Source of the DNA: an uncultured Desulfatiglans sp.
GTDB taxonomy: Bacteria; Desulfobacterota; DSM-4660; Desulfatiglandales; Desulfatiglandaceae
Assembly (NCBI GenBank): GCA_900498135.1
Contig: LR026961.1
Coordinates: forward strand, 2,928,714-2,992,713
Direction: 5' to 3'
DNA length: 64,000 nt
Made by a program: the position numbers and the translations under genes. The notes beneath the pieces were generated by a model. The model had not been told where the DNA came from. It ran no database searches and saw only the letters and a program-made list of their open reading frames with translations. Below are positions 1-9,187 of the stretch, in pieces (position 1 is the first letter of the stretch; every line of letters starts with the position of its first letter).

Positions 1-141
1 CATCATGCCCTTGAAGGACCCCGTCACCGCCTCGAAAACGGCTACGAACAGGACGCCGAACACGATCAGGCTCAAGGTGAGGAGGGTCCTTCTTTTATAC
101 CGGAGGAGGTTCCTGCCAGCGATCCGCCACAGATTCATCAT
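1..141 (-). CDS. ABC transporter permease, N-terminal part only (FtsX/MacB type)
   Basis: The reading frame starts at 141 (or the adjacent ATG at 138) and runs off the window edge, so only about 47 residues are seen. They read [17 protein letters not shown] followed by one long hydrophobic stretch, the typical start of an FtsX-type permease: a short basic cytoplasmic tail (RNLLRYKRR) and the first membrane helix. It overlaps the 3' end of the ATPase gene by 47 bases in another frame, which suggests translational coupling. By family knowledge the pair would export or extract a lipoprotein, peptide or small molecule; the substrate cannot be told from this fragment. Confidence 0.75.
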   Translation of the reverse strand, partial: MMNLWRIAGRNLLRYKRRTLLTLSLIVFGVLFVAVFEAVTGSFKGMM

Positions 142-841
142 GTCCGCGTCCTCCCTCCTGGGCACGACTGCCCTCGAGGCGCCCGTCCTCGATGCGGTAA
201 ATGCGCTCGGCCTCGTCGATGATGCGAAGATCGTGGGTCGAAAAGACAAAAGTGGTCCGGGATTCCTCGCGAATGCTCTTCATAGGGCGGATGATGCCCA
301 TGGCCGTGTCATGGTCTAGGTTCGCCGTGGGTTCGTCGGCCAGGACCAGTTCGGGGCGGGTTACGAGGGCCCTGGCGATGGCCACCCTCTGCTTCTGCCC
401 TCCGGAGAGCTGGTCGGGCCGTTTCTGCTGCTGATCGCTCATCCCCACCGCCTCGAGCAGATCCTGCACCTGTTCTCTTCGCTGCGCGGCAGCGACATTC
501 TGGACCATGATGAGGGGGTATTCCACGTTTTCATAAGCGGTCAGCACCGGGATGAGGTTGAAGCTCTGAAAGATGAAGCCGATGTGCGAACCCCTGAAAA
601 CGGCTGAATCCGCCCTGCCGAGGCTCGCCACATCCGTCCCGGCGACGAGCAGCCGGCCCCCCGAGGGCTTGTCCAGGCACCCGATCAAATTCAGCAGGGT
701 TGTCTTGCCGCTTCCCGACGGCCCGACGATCGAAACGAAGGCCCCTTTTTCGATGGAAAAGGTCACCCCTTTCAAGGCGTTGACCGACACCTCGCCACTC
801 CGGTACACCTTGCTGACGTTTTCTCCTGCGATCAGTTCCAC
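95..841 (-). CDS. ABC transporter ATP-binding protein, LolD/MacB type
   Basis: A 248-residue cytoplasmic ATPase. Walker A GPSGSGKT lies at residues 40-47, the Q-loop glutamine near 92 (FIFQSFNL), the LSGGQ signature at 145-149, Walker B with DEPTANLD from 164 on, and the switch histidine at 203 (STHDL). This set, with the short insert and DEPTANLD, is typical of the LolD/MacB/FtsE branch that works with FtsX-type permeases, and such a permease begins just downstream. The start is GTG at 841, chosen because a GGAGG motif lies about six bases upstream. The C-terminal tail past residue 220 is rich in Gly and Arg and not conserved; it overlaps the permease start. Confidence 0.92.
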   Translation of the reverse strand: MELIAGENVSKVYRSGEVSVNALKGVTFSIEKGAFVSIVGPSGSGKTTLLNLIGCLDKPSGGRLLVAGTDVASLGRADSAVFRGSHIGFIFQSFNLIPVLTAYENVEYPLIMVQNVAAAQRREQVQDLLEAVGMSDQQQKRPDQLSGGQKQRVAIARALVTRPELVLADEPTANLDHDTAMGIIRPMKSIREESRTTFVFSTHDLRIIDEAERIYRIEDGRLEGSRAQEGGRGHDESVADRWQEPPPV

Positions 842-931
842 TGTGCGCCTCCACGCTCAAGAATTCTGTCTCCTCGCTTCAAATCCCCCACCACAGGGCG
901 CGGACGGAAAACGAAGGGGCGAAGGATACCC

Positions 932-2401
932 TCATTTCTGCAGGCCGAGAGTCTTTCTTGCATGCGACACTCCCAGGAGATTGACGGTTCGCATGAACTC
1001 GTCAGGGGTTGCCATGCGCTCTGCCTCAGCGAGCAGCGCCTCGACCGCCTCCCGCCCGTCCCGGGTCTTGACCATCTGACGGGGCGTCCGCCCGCCAAGG
1101 GCCGGTATCTTCTCATCCACCCACGACTCCCAGTGTTTCAAGGTCATTTCCTTCAGGAATTCCTGGATTTCAGGAATGTTTTGCAGATTGGCCTGAGCTG
1201 ATGGCGGGGGATGAAATGCCGCCTGGTTTTTCTCGAGGGCGGAATCGATGTCTTCTACGGCGTCTAACCGCAACCGCACCGCTTTTCCCATTCGTTTTTC
1301 GATCTCAGCACGAATTTGTTTCGCTCTGCCTGCGGAGTTTACACTGACCGTGATGCGTTTTCGATCGATTTGGACTTTGCCCAGAACGGTGTTTTCGAGG
1401 GCTGTACTTTTCTTGTGTCCTTTGCGCGTCCAGGGGATCATAACGGAGACGATCCGCCCTTTTGCATCGGTTGTAGCGGATTCCCGGACTTCCTCCGGCG
1501 TTTCGGTTGCGGACAACGTGGCAAGCTTCGAAAAGGCCTCTTCGGGCGACCCCTGCAAGTCGAAAACGATTTCGTGGAATTCCAGGGGATCCCCGTCCGT
1601 ATTGATGAGCACAGGGGCGGCATGGAGCGATTCATCGATCGAACGATAAAGATCGATGATATCGAATTCCCACTCTGAAAGTACGCGATCGTCGATCTTC
1701 CTGGATTTCTTCCCCATGCGTTTTCGCAGCTCGATGATAAGCGGCTTGCGACCGGGGGGAATGATCACGCTGCTGGTTCCGACGAACATCGCTACCTGTC
1801 CGAAACGCACGACCCTTGCAAACACGATGTCAGACGGCCGCAGGGCTTTGGATGCGCCGTGTTCTTGCACCGTCTCCTCAGAGCCGGTCAGGATGTCACG
1901 CAGTGTCACCGAGCGGCCGGGCTCGACCTCCAACACCTCGAAGAAGCTGTAGGGCTTGCGATTCACCCCCCGAATGAACTGGACCTCTTCGGAGTTCTCA
2001 GGCGGGCGCTTTCCCTCCAGATAGTGCTCGGCGATCGTGCAATCCTTCGGGCAGTCCAGATCCCACTCCGATGTTCGAGGAGTGTAGACCCAGTTGAAGA
2101 CTACCCACGGGGCAAACACCTGGATATTGCGTTGAACTTTTTCCGTGAAGGCCGTTTCGTCATCATCCTCGTTCTTGTCGTTCAGGAGGAGAAAGTCGCT
2201 GACGGCGGCCATCGTGGCTTCCCGCCCGAAAAACTGCTCCGAGTGGCTCGTGAGCTGCTCGAAAACCCGGTCATGAATACGCGACAGGCGCGCATATTCA
2301 ATCGAAAGAGGGCCATCGTCTACTTTGCCGAGGCAGCATTTCTTGTGCTTTTTCCCGCTGCCGCAAGGGCATGGGTCATTCCTTCCAATATCGGCGCACA
2401 T
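932..2401 (-). CDS. SEC-C motif zinc-binding protein
   Basis: A 489-residue protein whose first 30 residues contain a complete SEC-C motif (NDPCPCGSGKKHKKCC), the Cys3-His-type zinc site found at the C-terminus of SecA and in many unrelated proteins. The rest, rich in charged residues, has no domain I can name. Residues 380-489 carry several amphipathic helices. The gene stands alone: 90 bases separate it from the ABC ATPase downstream, and the upstream region holds only a repeat. The SEC-C motif suggests binding to protein or nucleic acid through zinc, but the function is unknown. The ATG at 2401 places the motif right at the N-terminus, which supports the start. Confidence 0.8.
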   Translation of the reverse strand: MCADIGRNDPCPCGSGKKHKKCCLGKVDDGPLSIEYARLSRIHDRVFEQLTSHSEQFFGREATMAAVSDFLLLNDKNEDDDETAFTEKVQRNIQVFAPWVVFNWVYTPRTSEWDLDCPKDCTIAEHYLEGKRPPENSEEVQFIRGVNRKPYSFFEVLEVEPGRSVTLRDILTGSEETVQEHGASKALRPSDIVFARVVRFGQVAMFVGTSSVIIPPGRKPLIIELRKRMGKKSRKIDDRVLSEWEFDIIDLYRSIDESLHAAPVLINTDGDPLEFHEIVFDLQGSPEEAFSKLATLSATETPEEVRESATTDAKGRIVSVMIPWTRKGHKKSTALENTVLGKVQIDRKRITVSVNSAGRAKQIRAEIEKRMGKAVRLRLDAVEDIDSALEKNQAAFHPPPSAQANLQNIPEIQEFLKEMTLKHWESWVDEKIPALGGRTPRQMVKTRDGREAVEALLAEAERMATPDEFMRTVNLLGVSHARKTLGLQK

Positions 2402-2640
2402 AAGAATCTCCCATCATTTGGATTTCGGGTGGATGGTCAAAGCGTAGCCGAAAACGGAGTTCAATCCAACTGTTTATGCGCAGGGTTAGAAACGCGCGTT
2501 GCTACGCCTCTGAATGGAGGGTGCGTGCTTTCGGCGGGCGCGCAGAGGTCAATAAATTTTCGGCTCGTGAAATTTTGTGAGGTGCGAGGATGAAGCGGAG
2601 GGCTGGAGGCCCCTTGGTGCTGCCTGCAGGTCATGAACAT

Positions 2641-2750
2641 GGCGACCTGCAGGTCGCCTCCGCGCAAACGCTTGATTTCCTTGATATTGGCCAGAAATCC
2701 TCATTTCCGGATTGGAAACTGAGTTCTACCGGGAAATCATTTTCGGATGG
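2641..2750 (-). repeat. Dispersed hairpin repeat, copy 1 (truncated)
   Basis: Lies in the 357-base gap between the SEC-C gene and the glycosidase; no gene is seen in that gap. Read on the minus strand it contains AAGGAAATCAAGCGTTTG, then GCGGAGGCGACC, and the perfect palindrome GGCGACCTGCAGGTCGCC at 2641-2658. The segment CATTTCCGGATTGGAAAC and TTCTACCGGGAAATCA next to it recur almost unchanged near 19.3 kb. Compared with the copies at 17.7, 19.2 and 41.3 kb, this copy has lost the right arm (CACAAGCAAACG). The repeat is not coding here. Confidence 0.75.
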
Positions 2751-2758
2751 ATACTATT

Positions 2759-4186
2759 TCAGAGACGCAGGTTGTTGCTTGTCAAGTGTTCGGAGAAGGC
2801 CCTGATATCTCGCACTGCGGGTCGCCCGCACAGTTCCTCGCTTGAAGGGGAAGAGCCGAGATGCACACACTGATCGGACGGTGGAGCAACGCCTTCTCTC
2901 TGCTTCCACAACAACGGGATGCGGTCTGCCCAGTCGAGACAGTGCTCCATCCGACGGGCGTTTCCTTCCAAGCGGCACGTTCCGCGCTCGGTAAGGCTGC
3001 GCTCCAGCCCGAAGACCCGTTCAAACTGCCGGCCGTATTCCCAGATCAAGCAGCCACCGAATCCATTTTGACGCGCGGTGCTCATGAAGTGCCGAACCAG
3101 CTCAGCCTGTATCCGAAAGATGTCCTGCAACGTGGTTCGAGGAGGGAACTGAAAGGGGCTTTGTCCGATGAGAGACATGCCCAGCGTGTCTTTTACAAAC
3201 TGCCCACCCAGCCCGCATTCGCCGATGATGCATGCCTTTCCTGTGTCGGTCCAGCGGGGGATGTTTGGTGTGGCGTGGGTGACGTCGAGCAGGTCATAGG
3301 AATGGAAGTCATGGAAATCGAGACAGTCGTCCAGCAGATCGCGGTTCCTGGTGATCGTGTTGATATAAGCGAAGCCGATGGACAGCAGCAGGCGGCGGCC
3401 CCCCCTTGCGAGATGAGCGCGCAGCGAGAGGGCCATGCGCCGGAGAAATCGGAGAACGCGCAGTTCACGTCTTCTGAAGTAAAATGCCGCGCCGGCGTTT
3501 ACAAGGGAACCGAGTCGAGAAACCGCGAGGTAGGCCTCGAACGCAGCGCGCCCGTCTGCACTCGAACGTGACAGGGCCTCGCGGATGTTGCAGGGTGCGA
3601 GCGGCCACAGCATGTCGGGCTCGTTCATCAGATCGAGGGCGAAGACGCCCCCGCGGTGGGCGCACAGCGCGTCGGCGAAAGAGTGGACCGCGTGCAGGAA
3701 AAACCTTTCCTGTGCCCAATCGCTCCGCAGAAGGAGCTGAAAGGCCCCCGCTCGGCGCCGATCGGCCTCGGTCGGCTGTTCACCCTCTTCGAAACTGGCG
3801 GCTGTAAGCAGGGTCCAGTAGATACGCAGTCCCGTCTCCTCGGCCAGGGCGGTGATCCGGCGGACGTTGTCGAGAAAGGCCGGATCGATTCCCGCCACGA
3901 TCCAATCAGCGCCTCGCTGACGCCACCGAAGCCCTTCACCCTGTTCAAAGGCCCATATGCGAACCACTTGGCAGCCCCAGGATCGGAGCCTCTCGAAATC
4001 GGCTCGAAGCTGGGCAATACGTCCAGAGCCGAAGGACGTCCCGTTCGGACGTGAAGGGTCAGCGGCGGCGATCTGGTTTGGCCCGATATCGCATCCATGC
4101 GTCCAGACATAGGGATAGTTGACGCCCAGCGCGAACCATGGGCGGCCTGCAGGGGAATCGGGTGGGAACTCTCCGGGAAGGGTCAT
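2759..4186 (-). CDS. Glycoside hydrolase family 5-like protein (cellulase superfamily TIM barrel)
   Basis: A 475-residue protein with the landmarks of a clan GH-A barrel. GVNYPYVW opens strand one. VVRIWAF (about 74-80) is strand two. DLMNEPD puts the acid/base glutamate at E189 after N188. FHSYD at about 294-298 and IIGECG with the probable nucleophile E323 follow, and CLIWEYGRQ supplies the late tryptophan. All key residues are present, so it is likely active on a beta-linked glycan, perhaps mannan or glucan. No signal peptide is seen, which is unusual for a polysaccharide-degrading enzyme and suggests a cytoplasmic role or export by another route. It lies 68 bases downstream of an unrecognised 826-aa gene in the same direction, so the two are probably cotranscribed. 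The last 60 residues look unrelated to the barrel. Confidence 0.75.
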   Translation of the reverse strand: MTLPGEFPPDSPAGRPWFALGVNYPYVWTHGCDIGPNQIAAADPSRPNGTSFGSGRIAQLRADFERLRSWGCQVVRIWAFEQGEGLRWRQRGADWIVAGIDPAFLDNVRRITALAEETGLRIYWTLLTAASFEEGEQPTEADRRRAGAFQLLLRSDWAQERFFLHAVHSFADALCAHRGGVFALDLMNEPDMLWPLAPCNIREALSRSSADGRAAFEAYLAVSRLGSLVNAGAAFYFRRRELRVLRFLRRMALSLRAHLARGGRRLLLSIGFAYINTITRNRDLLDDCLDFHDFHSYDLLDVTHATPNIPRWTDTGKACIIGECGLGGQFVKDTLGMSLIGQSPFQFPPRTTLQDIFRIQAELVRHFMSTARQNGFGGCLIWEYGRQFERVFGLERSLTERGTCRLEGNARRMEHCLDWADRIPLLWKQREGVAPPSDQCVHLGSSPSSEELCGRPAVRDIRAFSEHLTSNNLRL

Positions 4187-4254
4187 CGGATCGCATTTTG
4201 TTGGAAGAGGGGAAGGATCATCTTCAGAAGCCTCTCGGCGATGATGCGCCTCCC

Positions 4255-6735
4255 TCAGTTTTCGTCCGGCTTCGCCATGTGTACTGTGAGCACTGGAGTT
4301 GCGGGCTCGGGTCCGAGATCGCCGCTTTCGATGCGCCGTTCACGTCGGTCAACCTCGATCTGCGCCTGTCGGGCCTCGGCTTCGCGAAGCATCAGATCGG
4401 CCTCGAGCTGGCGGGTATGAAGCGGATCGGCCCCGGAGCACAGACCGACGACAGGCTCGCAGTGGTATCCCCCATCGGGCAGAACGACCATGACGGATTT
4501 CAGATCTTGCTCCGGCGCGGCGATGAGCGCCTCGAGCTGGGCCGAAAACACCGCCGAATGTCGATTCTCATCCAGTGCAGACTGCGATTTTTCGACTGCC
4601 GCGACCCACGTCTCCGCTTCGCGCTCCATCCGGGACCGGACCGCCCGCTCCCCTTCGCTGAGGTAAGCAAGCCAACCCTCCTCTGCCTCGAAGCGCTTCA
4701 CACCCTCGGCGGCGATGCGCTCGGCAAGCCTCAGCACCTCCGGCACCCGTTCAGGCGAGAGGCGTTTTTTGGGCCGCTTGCAGGTGAGCACATGGGTCCT
4801 CGCCTCAGCCACCGCCTTGTCGAGCAGGGTCTGGGCATTCCGCTCGAATCGGCGTTGCGCGGTGTCTCTCAGATAGGTCTTTGCCCACGACAAGCATTCT
4901 CCGGACCTCCTTCGGGAGGACGAAAGGTAGGCCCGGAATGCCTGAGGCTGAGGCATCGTCCCGCTCAGATCCTTGGACTGGAGCCGCTTGCGCAGCTCCG
5001 TCTCGAGCTCGCGCCCGAGTCTCATACGGTAGACGCAGCAATTGAGGTGAAAACCGATCATCGGCTCGACGATCTGCTGCTCGAGTTCGGCGATGTCGAA
5101 GCCAAGCTCGTCGGCGAGCCGGCGCAGCCTCACAGCCGGGTCCTCCGCCAGCCAGATCGGGCGCAGATAGTGCAAAAGGTTCGCCTCGATATGGCATTTC
5201 AGCGCGTCGAACAAGGCGCGGTCCTTGGCGGTGGCCTCCTCCATGGTGGGCTCGATTTCGACCAGACCCGCCTCCAGAGTCTCTCCAGCCGGGAGCTCGC
5301 CGGCAGCGGCGCCCTCCTCGCCGGTGGACATGCCACCGGTCATACCGGGGGGCGCCTCCATCCGGTCGAGCGGGGGATAGCCGGGACCGCTCGTCAACAG
5401 CTTGAGGATTGAACAGGCAGACGCGATGGCGGTTTCCAGCCGCGTCGAAACGGGGCATGCGGCATCGCCCAGGCCTGCAGCCCACACCCATCCGGACAGC
5501 ATCCAGAGTGCGTGTTTGAGTCCGCGGAGTGACGGCCGTGTCCCTAAAGTTTCGAGCGCTGCGCGTGTGTATAGATAGGACGAGGGATCGATGGGCGGAT
5601 GGTCTTCGAGCACCGTCCGCATCGCAGTCCACAAGGCATCGGCGCGCGCGGCGCCGATGCTGTCCCGGTCGGCCAGCAAATCACCCTCGCTGCTGCGGAT
5701 GGCTTCCTCCATGTCGATGAAGGCATGGACCAGCGCATCGATTGCCCCCTTCGCAAGATTCGTCACTCCCGGCACAACCAGCATCCGCGCGGAGGCGAAC
5801 CCGCCCTCCTGGCTCTCATCGAGCAAATGCGTGCGCAGGATCCCTTCGTGGCAGACGACCCACTCGGGTGTGATCAACGGCAGTCGATTCGGCAGCGCAA
5901 TCGCCAGATCCGTTTCGACCATAGCCAGGTCTACACGATAATGCGACAGCGTCTCGTAAAAATGGTAGGTCACCGACCTTGTCGGATTCGGGTTCTTGAG
6001 CACACGCCTGCGCTTTTCTTCGAAGCCGGTTTCGTGCACTGTCGAGATCTTGAGCTTGCGCTCGGAGCGCAGTTTGTCTGTGGTCTTGTTGGTCTGTTCC
6101 TGGCGCTCTTCACGACGGCGCTCTATCGAGTCGCTGAGCGACTCTCCCATGCTGAAATCAATGCCGGCTGTCAGACCGTAGCTGAGTCCGACATTGGCGC
6201 CGAGTTGCCACTCCTTCTCCTTCTCCATCCGGTTGACGACCTGCGAGCTGTCATGCCGGGTCAGGCTGCTCTCACCTGCCTTGTCGACAATGTCCGTGCT
6301 CTCGAGATCCCGGCTCACCTTAAGGCGGTCCCAGGTAAACATTTGTATCTCGAGTTCTTCGCCGGGGGTGAGGCTCAAGGATTCGATCAATTCGCCCAAG
6401 GTCGTACCCATGTGATACCAGGCCTGTTCGAAGGCGACGGCGAACATGGGCGCCGGCTCGAGCACCTCCCAGGCACGGATGCAGCGCGGCCAGTCATTCG
6501 CGCAATCCGGATCGGGCGGCATGGCCGAGAACTCGTTGCTCGAAGAGGCGAAACGGATAGGAAAATCCTTGATCTTGAAGAGATCGAGGAAGCGATGCAC
6601 CACCGGGATTGTACCGGGCCTGACCACACTGCAATCGCCGGCAAGCCCCGGAAAGGCTGCAGCATCAGAGAGACCTCTTGCTTCCCAATTCTCAACCGTT
6701 GCATCCCAGGGGGTTTTCAAGTGTACGAGCGGCAT
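4255..6735 (-). CDS. Unrecognised 826-aa protein
   Basis: I do not recognise this protein. The start at 6735 was chosen over an upstream in-frame ATG because AAAGGAGCC sits at the right distance. There is no signal peptide or membrane helix. Residues of about 120-260 contain a segment of short polar repeats: LTPGEELEIQMFTWDR, then a long charged region with many RRREER and KTTDKLRSERK stretches likely to form coiled coil, flanking a Gly-rich LSYGLTAGIDFSMG. A segment near 255-300 (YHFYETLSHYRVDLAMVETD) looks like beta structure. The second half is mostly helical, with many Glu and Arg. The gene is very GC-rich like its surroundings. The GH5-like gene follows in the same direction. A structural or toxin-like particle protein is possible but this is a guess. 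Confidence 0.85.
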   Translation of the reverse strand: MPLVHLKTPWDATVENWEARGLSDAAAFPGLAGDCSVVRPGTIPVVHRFLDLFKIKDFPIRFASSSNEFSAMPPDPDCANDWPRCIRAWEVLEPAPMFAVAFEQAWYHMGTTLGELIESLSLTPGEELEIQMFTWDRLKVSRDLESTDIVDKAGESSLTRHDSSQVVNRMEKEKEWQLGANVGLSYGLTAGIDFSMGESLSDSIERRREERQEQTNKTTDKLRSERKLKISTVHETGFEEKRRRVLKNPNPTRSVTYHFYETLSHYRVDLAMVETDLAIALPNRLPLITPEWVVCHEGILRTHLLDESQEGGFASARMLVVPGVTNLAKGAIDALVHAFIDMEEAIRSSEGDLLADRDSIGAARADALWTAMRTVLEDHPPIDPSSYLYTRAALETLGTRPSLRGLKHALWMLSGWVWAAGLGDAACPVSTRLETAIASACSILKLLTSGPGYPPLDRMEAPPGMTGGMSTGEEGAAAGELPAGETLEAGLVEIEPTMEEATAKDRALFDALKCHIEANLLHYLRPIWLAEDPAVRLRRLADELGFDIAELEQQIVEPMIGFHLNCCVYRMRLGRELETELRKRLQSKDLSGTMPQPQAFRAYLSSSRRRSGECLSWAKTYLRDTAQRRFERNAQTLLDKAVAEARTHVLTCKRPKKRLSPERVPEVLRLAERIAAEGVKRFEAEEGWLAYLSEGERAVRSRMEREAETWVAAVEKSQSALDENRHSAVFSAQLEALIAAPEQDLKSVMVVLPDGGYHCEPVVGLCSGADPLHTRQLEADLMLREAEARQAQIEVDRRERRIESGDLGPEPATPVLTVHMAKPDEN

Positions 6736-6935
6736 GGTGAGGCTCCTTTCAAAAAGGTCCATAAAAAGTCGCCCATTCAAAATTAGTCTACGGCACAAAA
6801 CCGCTTATTTGTCAAACAAAAAGGCCTCTTCGAAATGACAACCGAAAATGGACCCCAACGACAGCGCTATTTTGATCTCCTTGGAGATAAGTTTTCGAGT
6901 GGGGAGACAAGGGGTTCCCTCCGATATCATAAATA

Positions 6936-7085
6936 TCAACACAGCCAAGAGGATCTTTTATCCCACGAGAAACACAACTAGAAACTGACAAGGAAGGCGA
7001 ACAGTGCGATGATATTTTTCTCCATCGCGGCGACCATGGTCGGGGCACCGACAGAGAACCAGAATAAATGCGGATGAGGGTTTAA
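6936..7085 (-). pseudogene. LysE-family exporter, internal fragment
   Basis: Read on the minus strand this stretch gives NPHPHLFWFSVGAPTMVAAM and further residues matching the middle of the intact LysE-family protein encoded at 19373-19996 (there NPHPYLFWFSVGAPTMVAAM). An in-frame stop after LVSF and a frameshift break the reading frame, and homology ends abruptly near 7085, where the remains of a transposase begin. The 5' half is not present. DNA similarity to the 19.4 kb copy is also high, so the two derive from one gene family within this genome or its relatives. Confidence 0.8.
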
Positions 7086-7100
7086 TCCTGCAACGCAATT

Positions 7101-7540
7101 TCATCCACTTCCCCCAGGCTTTCTCTTCCTGTGTGATAGGTAGTCCCTGTGATTTCTTGCCTGAATCCACTCGATAAGGGCAAAGGTCATTTCCACGTCG
7201 AGTTGCTTCATCAAGAGTAACGTCCCGATCAGCGTCCTAAGATGTAAGAGAGAAATGGACGGTGCTTTTTTAACAATCTTATTTTCAGGTGCAAAATAAA
7301 GAAATGTGCCAACAAACACGTGATCATATGGTGGTACCAGCCAAGGTGCTTGCGCACCTCGTAGCGAGCAAGCCCCAGATCTGTTTTCTTCTTTTCGAAA
7401 TATTGCTCGACTGCCCACTTCTTTGAAAGGAAGATTTCCTTCTGAAGAAATCTTTCTGAGCATATCAGCCGCAAGCTGTGGTTTTGTCTTAAAGGACAGA
7501 CCAGGTGGAACATAGGGTAACGCCGATGAAAAAATGGACA
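7101..7540 (-). pseudogene. IS701-type transposase, decayed and internally deleted
   Basis: Three pieces of a DDE transposase are seen in two frames. The upstream piece reads SFKTKPQLAADMLRKI, matching the family motif F-TKP-LA-EMLR. A second piece in another frame reads KKTDLGLARYEVRKHLGWYHH, the strongly conserved C-terminal region of IS701-like transposases. A third, back in the first frame, reads WIQARNHRDYLSHRKRK, the family tail. The central catalytic part between the first and second pieces is missing. No terminal inverted repeats were found. It abuts a LysE-family fragment, so insertion into that gene followed by decay is a reasonable reading. Confidence 0.75.
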
Positions 7541-7749
7541 GAATGGGCAGTTTAAAAACCAATAGGGGCAAGATCGGGAAATAGCAGTGCGTGCGAGCGG
7601 CAAACGGTTTTCCGAGGAAGTGGAGCCTGCCGGGGCCGGATGCGCCCGAGGCAGAGCCCGCCATATTTCAAAGAGGGGAGGTACAAGCCGGCAATTCCGG
7701 CACGGACAAGCAAAACCAGAAAAAGTATCTCTCTTTTCTTGGAAAACGC

Positions 7750-8751
7750 TTATGGCAGCTTTATCGAAAATGTGACACCGCCCTCCGGGTTAGAAAAAAG
7801 GATAATGTGCCCGCCATGAAGCTCCACGATCTTTTTCACGATCGCAAGCCCCAGACCGGTTCCTTCCTTTTTGGACGAGAAAAATGGTTCGAAGATCTTT
7901 TGCTGATCTTCAGCTTTGATGCCGCAGCCGCAATCTGAGATGTCCAGCGCGACACCTTGTTTTTCCCTCTTTGTTCTCACCGATACAATTTTTCCAGAAG
8001 ACGATGCTTGGATGGCATTCGTGAGGAGGTTCAAAATAACCTGCTTCATCCGATTGCTGTCGAGTGGTCGCACGGTGATTTCCGGGTCGAATTCTGTGTT
8101 GATATCCACGCCGCTGGATTTTGCAAAAGGAAGGCTTATTTCGATACACTCGGCAGCCAAATGGTTCAAATTTTCCTCGGTTTTCTGAAGCTGGAAAGGC
8201 CGCCCGAAATCCAGCATTTCTTTAACCATGGCTTCCATCCTGAACGTTTCGCTTATCACGAGATCGAGCTTTTTACGATCAGGGTGGTCTATGGACAGGT
8301 GCCTCGTGACCTGCTTGGTAAAACCGCCGATGGCCATGAGGGGTGACTTTAAATCATGGGCGATTTGAGATACTGCGCTCCCGATTGCGGCCAGCCTTTC
8401 GGCTTTCAATCTTGCTTCCTGTTCTCTTTGTTGTTTTTCAGAAAGATAGCCGAGAAGGCACCCCATAAACACGAAGAGTCCTGCCTCAAGAAATTTATCA
8501 AATTCTTGGTAAAATCCATTCCATTGATGATAAACATATGGTATGTATGGAATAATTATAGATATCGATACAAATATTGCTCCCTTGAGCCCAAACCAGA
8601 AACTTCCCAGGACCAGAGGCAGGAAAAACAGCATCCGGTAGATGGCATGACGCAAAACTACATCGTGAATCGTGCAATAGTGCAGGAACAAGACGCAAAC
8701 GACCAGAAAAATGAGGATTCCCAATTTTTTATTCTTGTGCCGATGGCCCAT
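7750..8751 (-). CDS. Membrane sensor histidine kinase
   Basis: A 333-residue kinase. Three to four membrane helices fill residues 10-100 with almost no periplasmic domain, so it may sense something in or at the membrane. The dimerisation/phosphoacceptor motif SQIAHDLKSPL carries the phosphorylated H132. N-box asparagine is N241 region (NLLTNAIQAS), G1 box is D273-G277 (DCGCG), the F-box is PFFSSK and G2 is GTGLGLAIVKK. All catalytic motifs are intact. No response regulator lies next to it, so it is an orphan by position. It is less GC-rich than its neighbours and sits beside IS remains, which hints at acquisition. A partial ORF upstream overlaps it by 23 bases. Confidence 0.92.
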   Translation of the reverse strand: MGHRHKNKKLGILIFLVVCVLFLHYCTIHDVVLRHAIYRMLFFLPLVLGSFWFGLKGAIFVSISIIIPYIPYVYHQWNGFYQEFDKFLEAGLFVFMGCLLGYLSEKQQREQEARLKAERLAAIGSAVSQIAHDLKSPLMAIGGFTKQVTRHLSIDHPDRKKLDLVISETFRMEAMVKEMLDFGRPFQLQKTEENLNHLAAECIEISLPFAKSSGVDINTEFDPEITVRPLDSNRMKQVILNLLTNAIQASSSGKIVSVRTKREKQGVALDISDCGCGIKAEDQQKIFEPFFSSKKEGTGLGLAIVKKIVELHGGHIILFSNPEGGVTFSIKLP

Positions 8752-8986
8752 CGCTCACTCCAACTTGAATGCGAATGATGATCGCTTTACCCGTTTCGGC
8801 GCCTTCGGAAAGAGACGTTTTTTGAAAGGCGATAACCAATGAATCGTTTTTGCTGATCTGAGAGGGACTACCTCCAGGATACGCGGATGTGACTTCAAGA
8901 CGATCAGGGAACAGCTTCTTTTCGAAGACTGCCCCCATGCTACGCGGATGGGACGCTCGTTCCCGAACAGGCGCCCTGCATAGCAA
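8729..8986 (-). CDS. Hypothetical protein or gene fragment upstream of the kinase
   Basis: An open frame of about 85 codons whose last 65 residues (LEVTSAYPGGSPSQISK and what follows) look like natural protein with alternating hydrophobic and polar residues. Only a weak TTG start is available at 8986 and no clear ribosome binding site is seen, so it may be the tail of a longer, broken gene. It ends 23 bases inside the kinase gene, consistent with translational coupling. The remaining 200 bases up to the glycosyltransferase stop at 9188 show no gene I can support. Confidence 0.35.
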   Translation of the reverse strand: MLCRAPVRERASHPRSMGAVFEKKLFPDRLEVTSAYPGGSPSQISKNDSLVIAFQKTSLSEGAETGKAIIIRIQVGVSDGPSAQE

Positions 8987-9187
8987 TCAGGTCAAACAAC
9001 ATCATAGCTCCTAAGGATTGCCGCCTGCAAGGACCTCGCAGTTGAAGACAGGCAATTTGAAGAGTTTTGGCGACGCTTTTGCTTTTGAGAAACGATTCCC
9101 GGCCGGAGGGGAAACAGCCCCAGGCATTGCGGCTCTGGCTGGGAGGCTGAAGAAAAGGAGCATTTGGGAAAGCGGCGGGGCGGTCGC

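Noticed and set aside
5599-6786. Long plus-strand open frame opposite the 826-aa gene
   Set aside because: It is a shadow of the minus-strand gene in GC-rich DNA. It has no ribosome binding site, no family similarity, and the minus frame has a good start and continuous protein-like composition.
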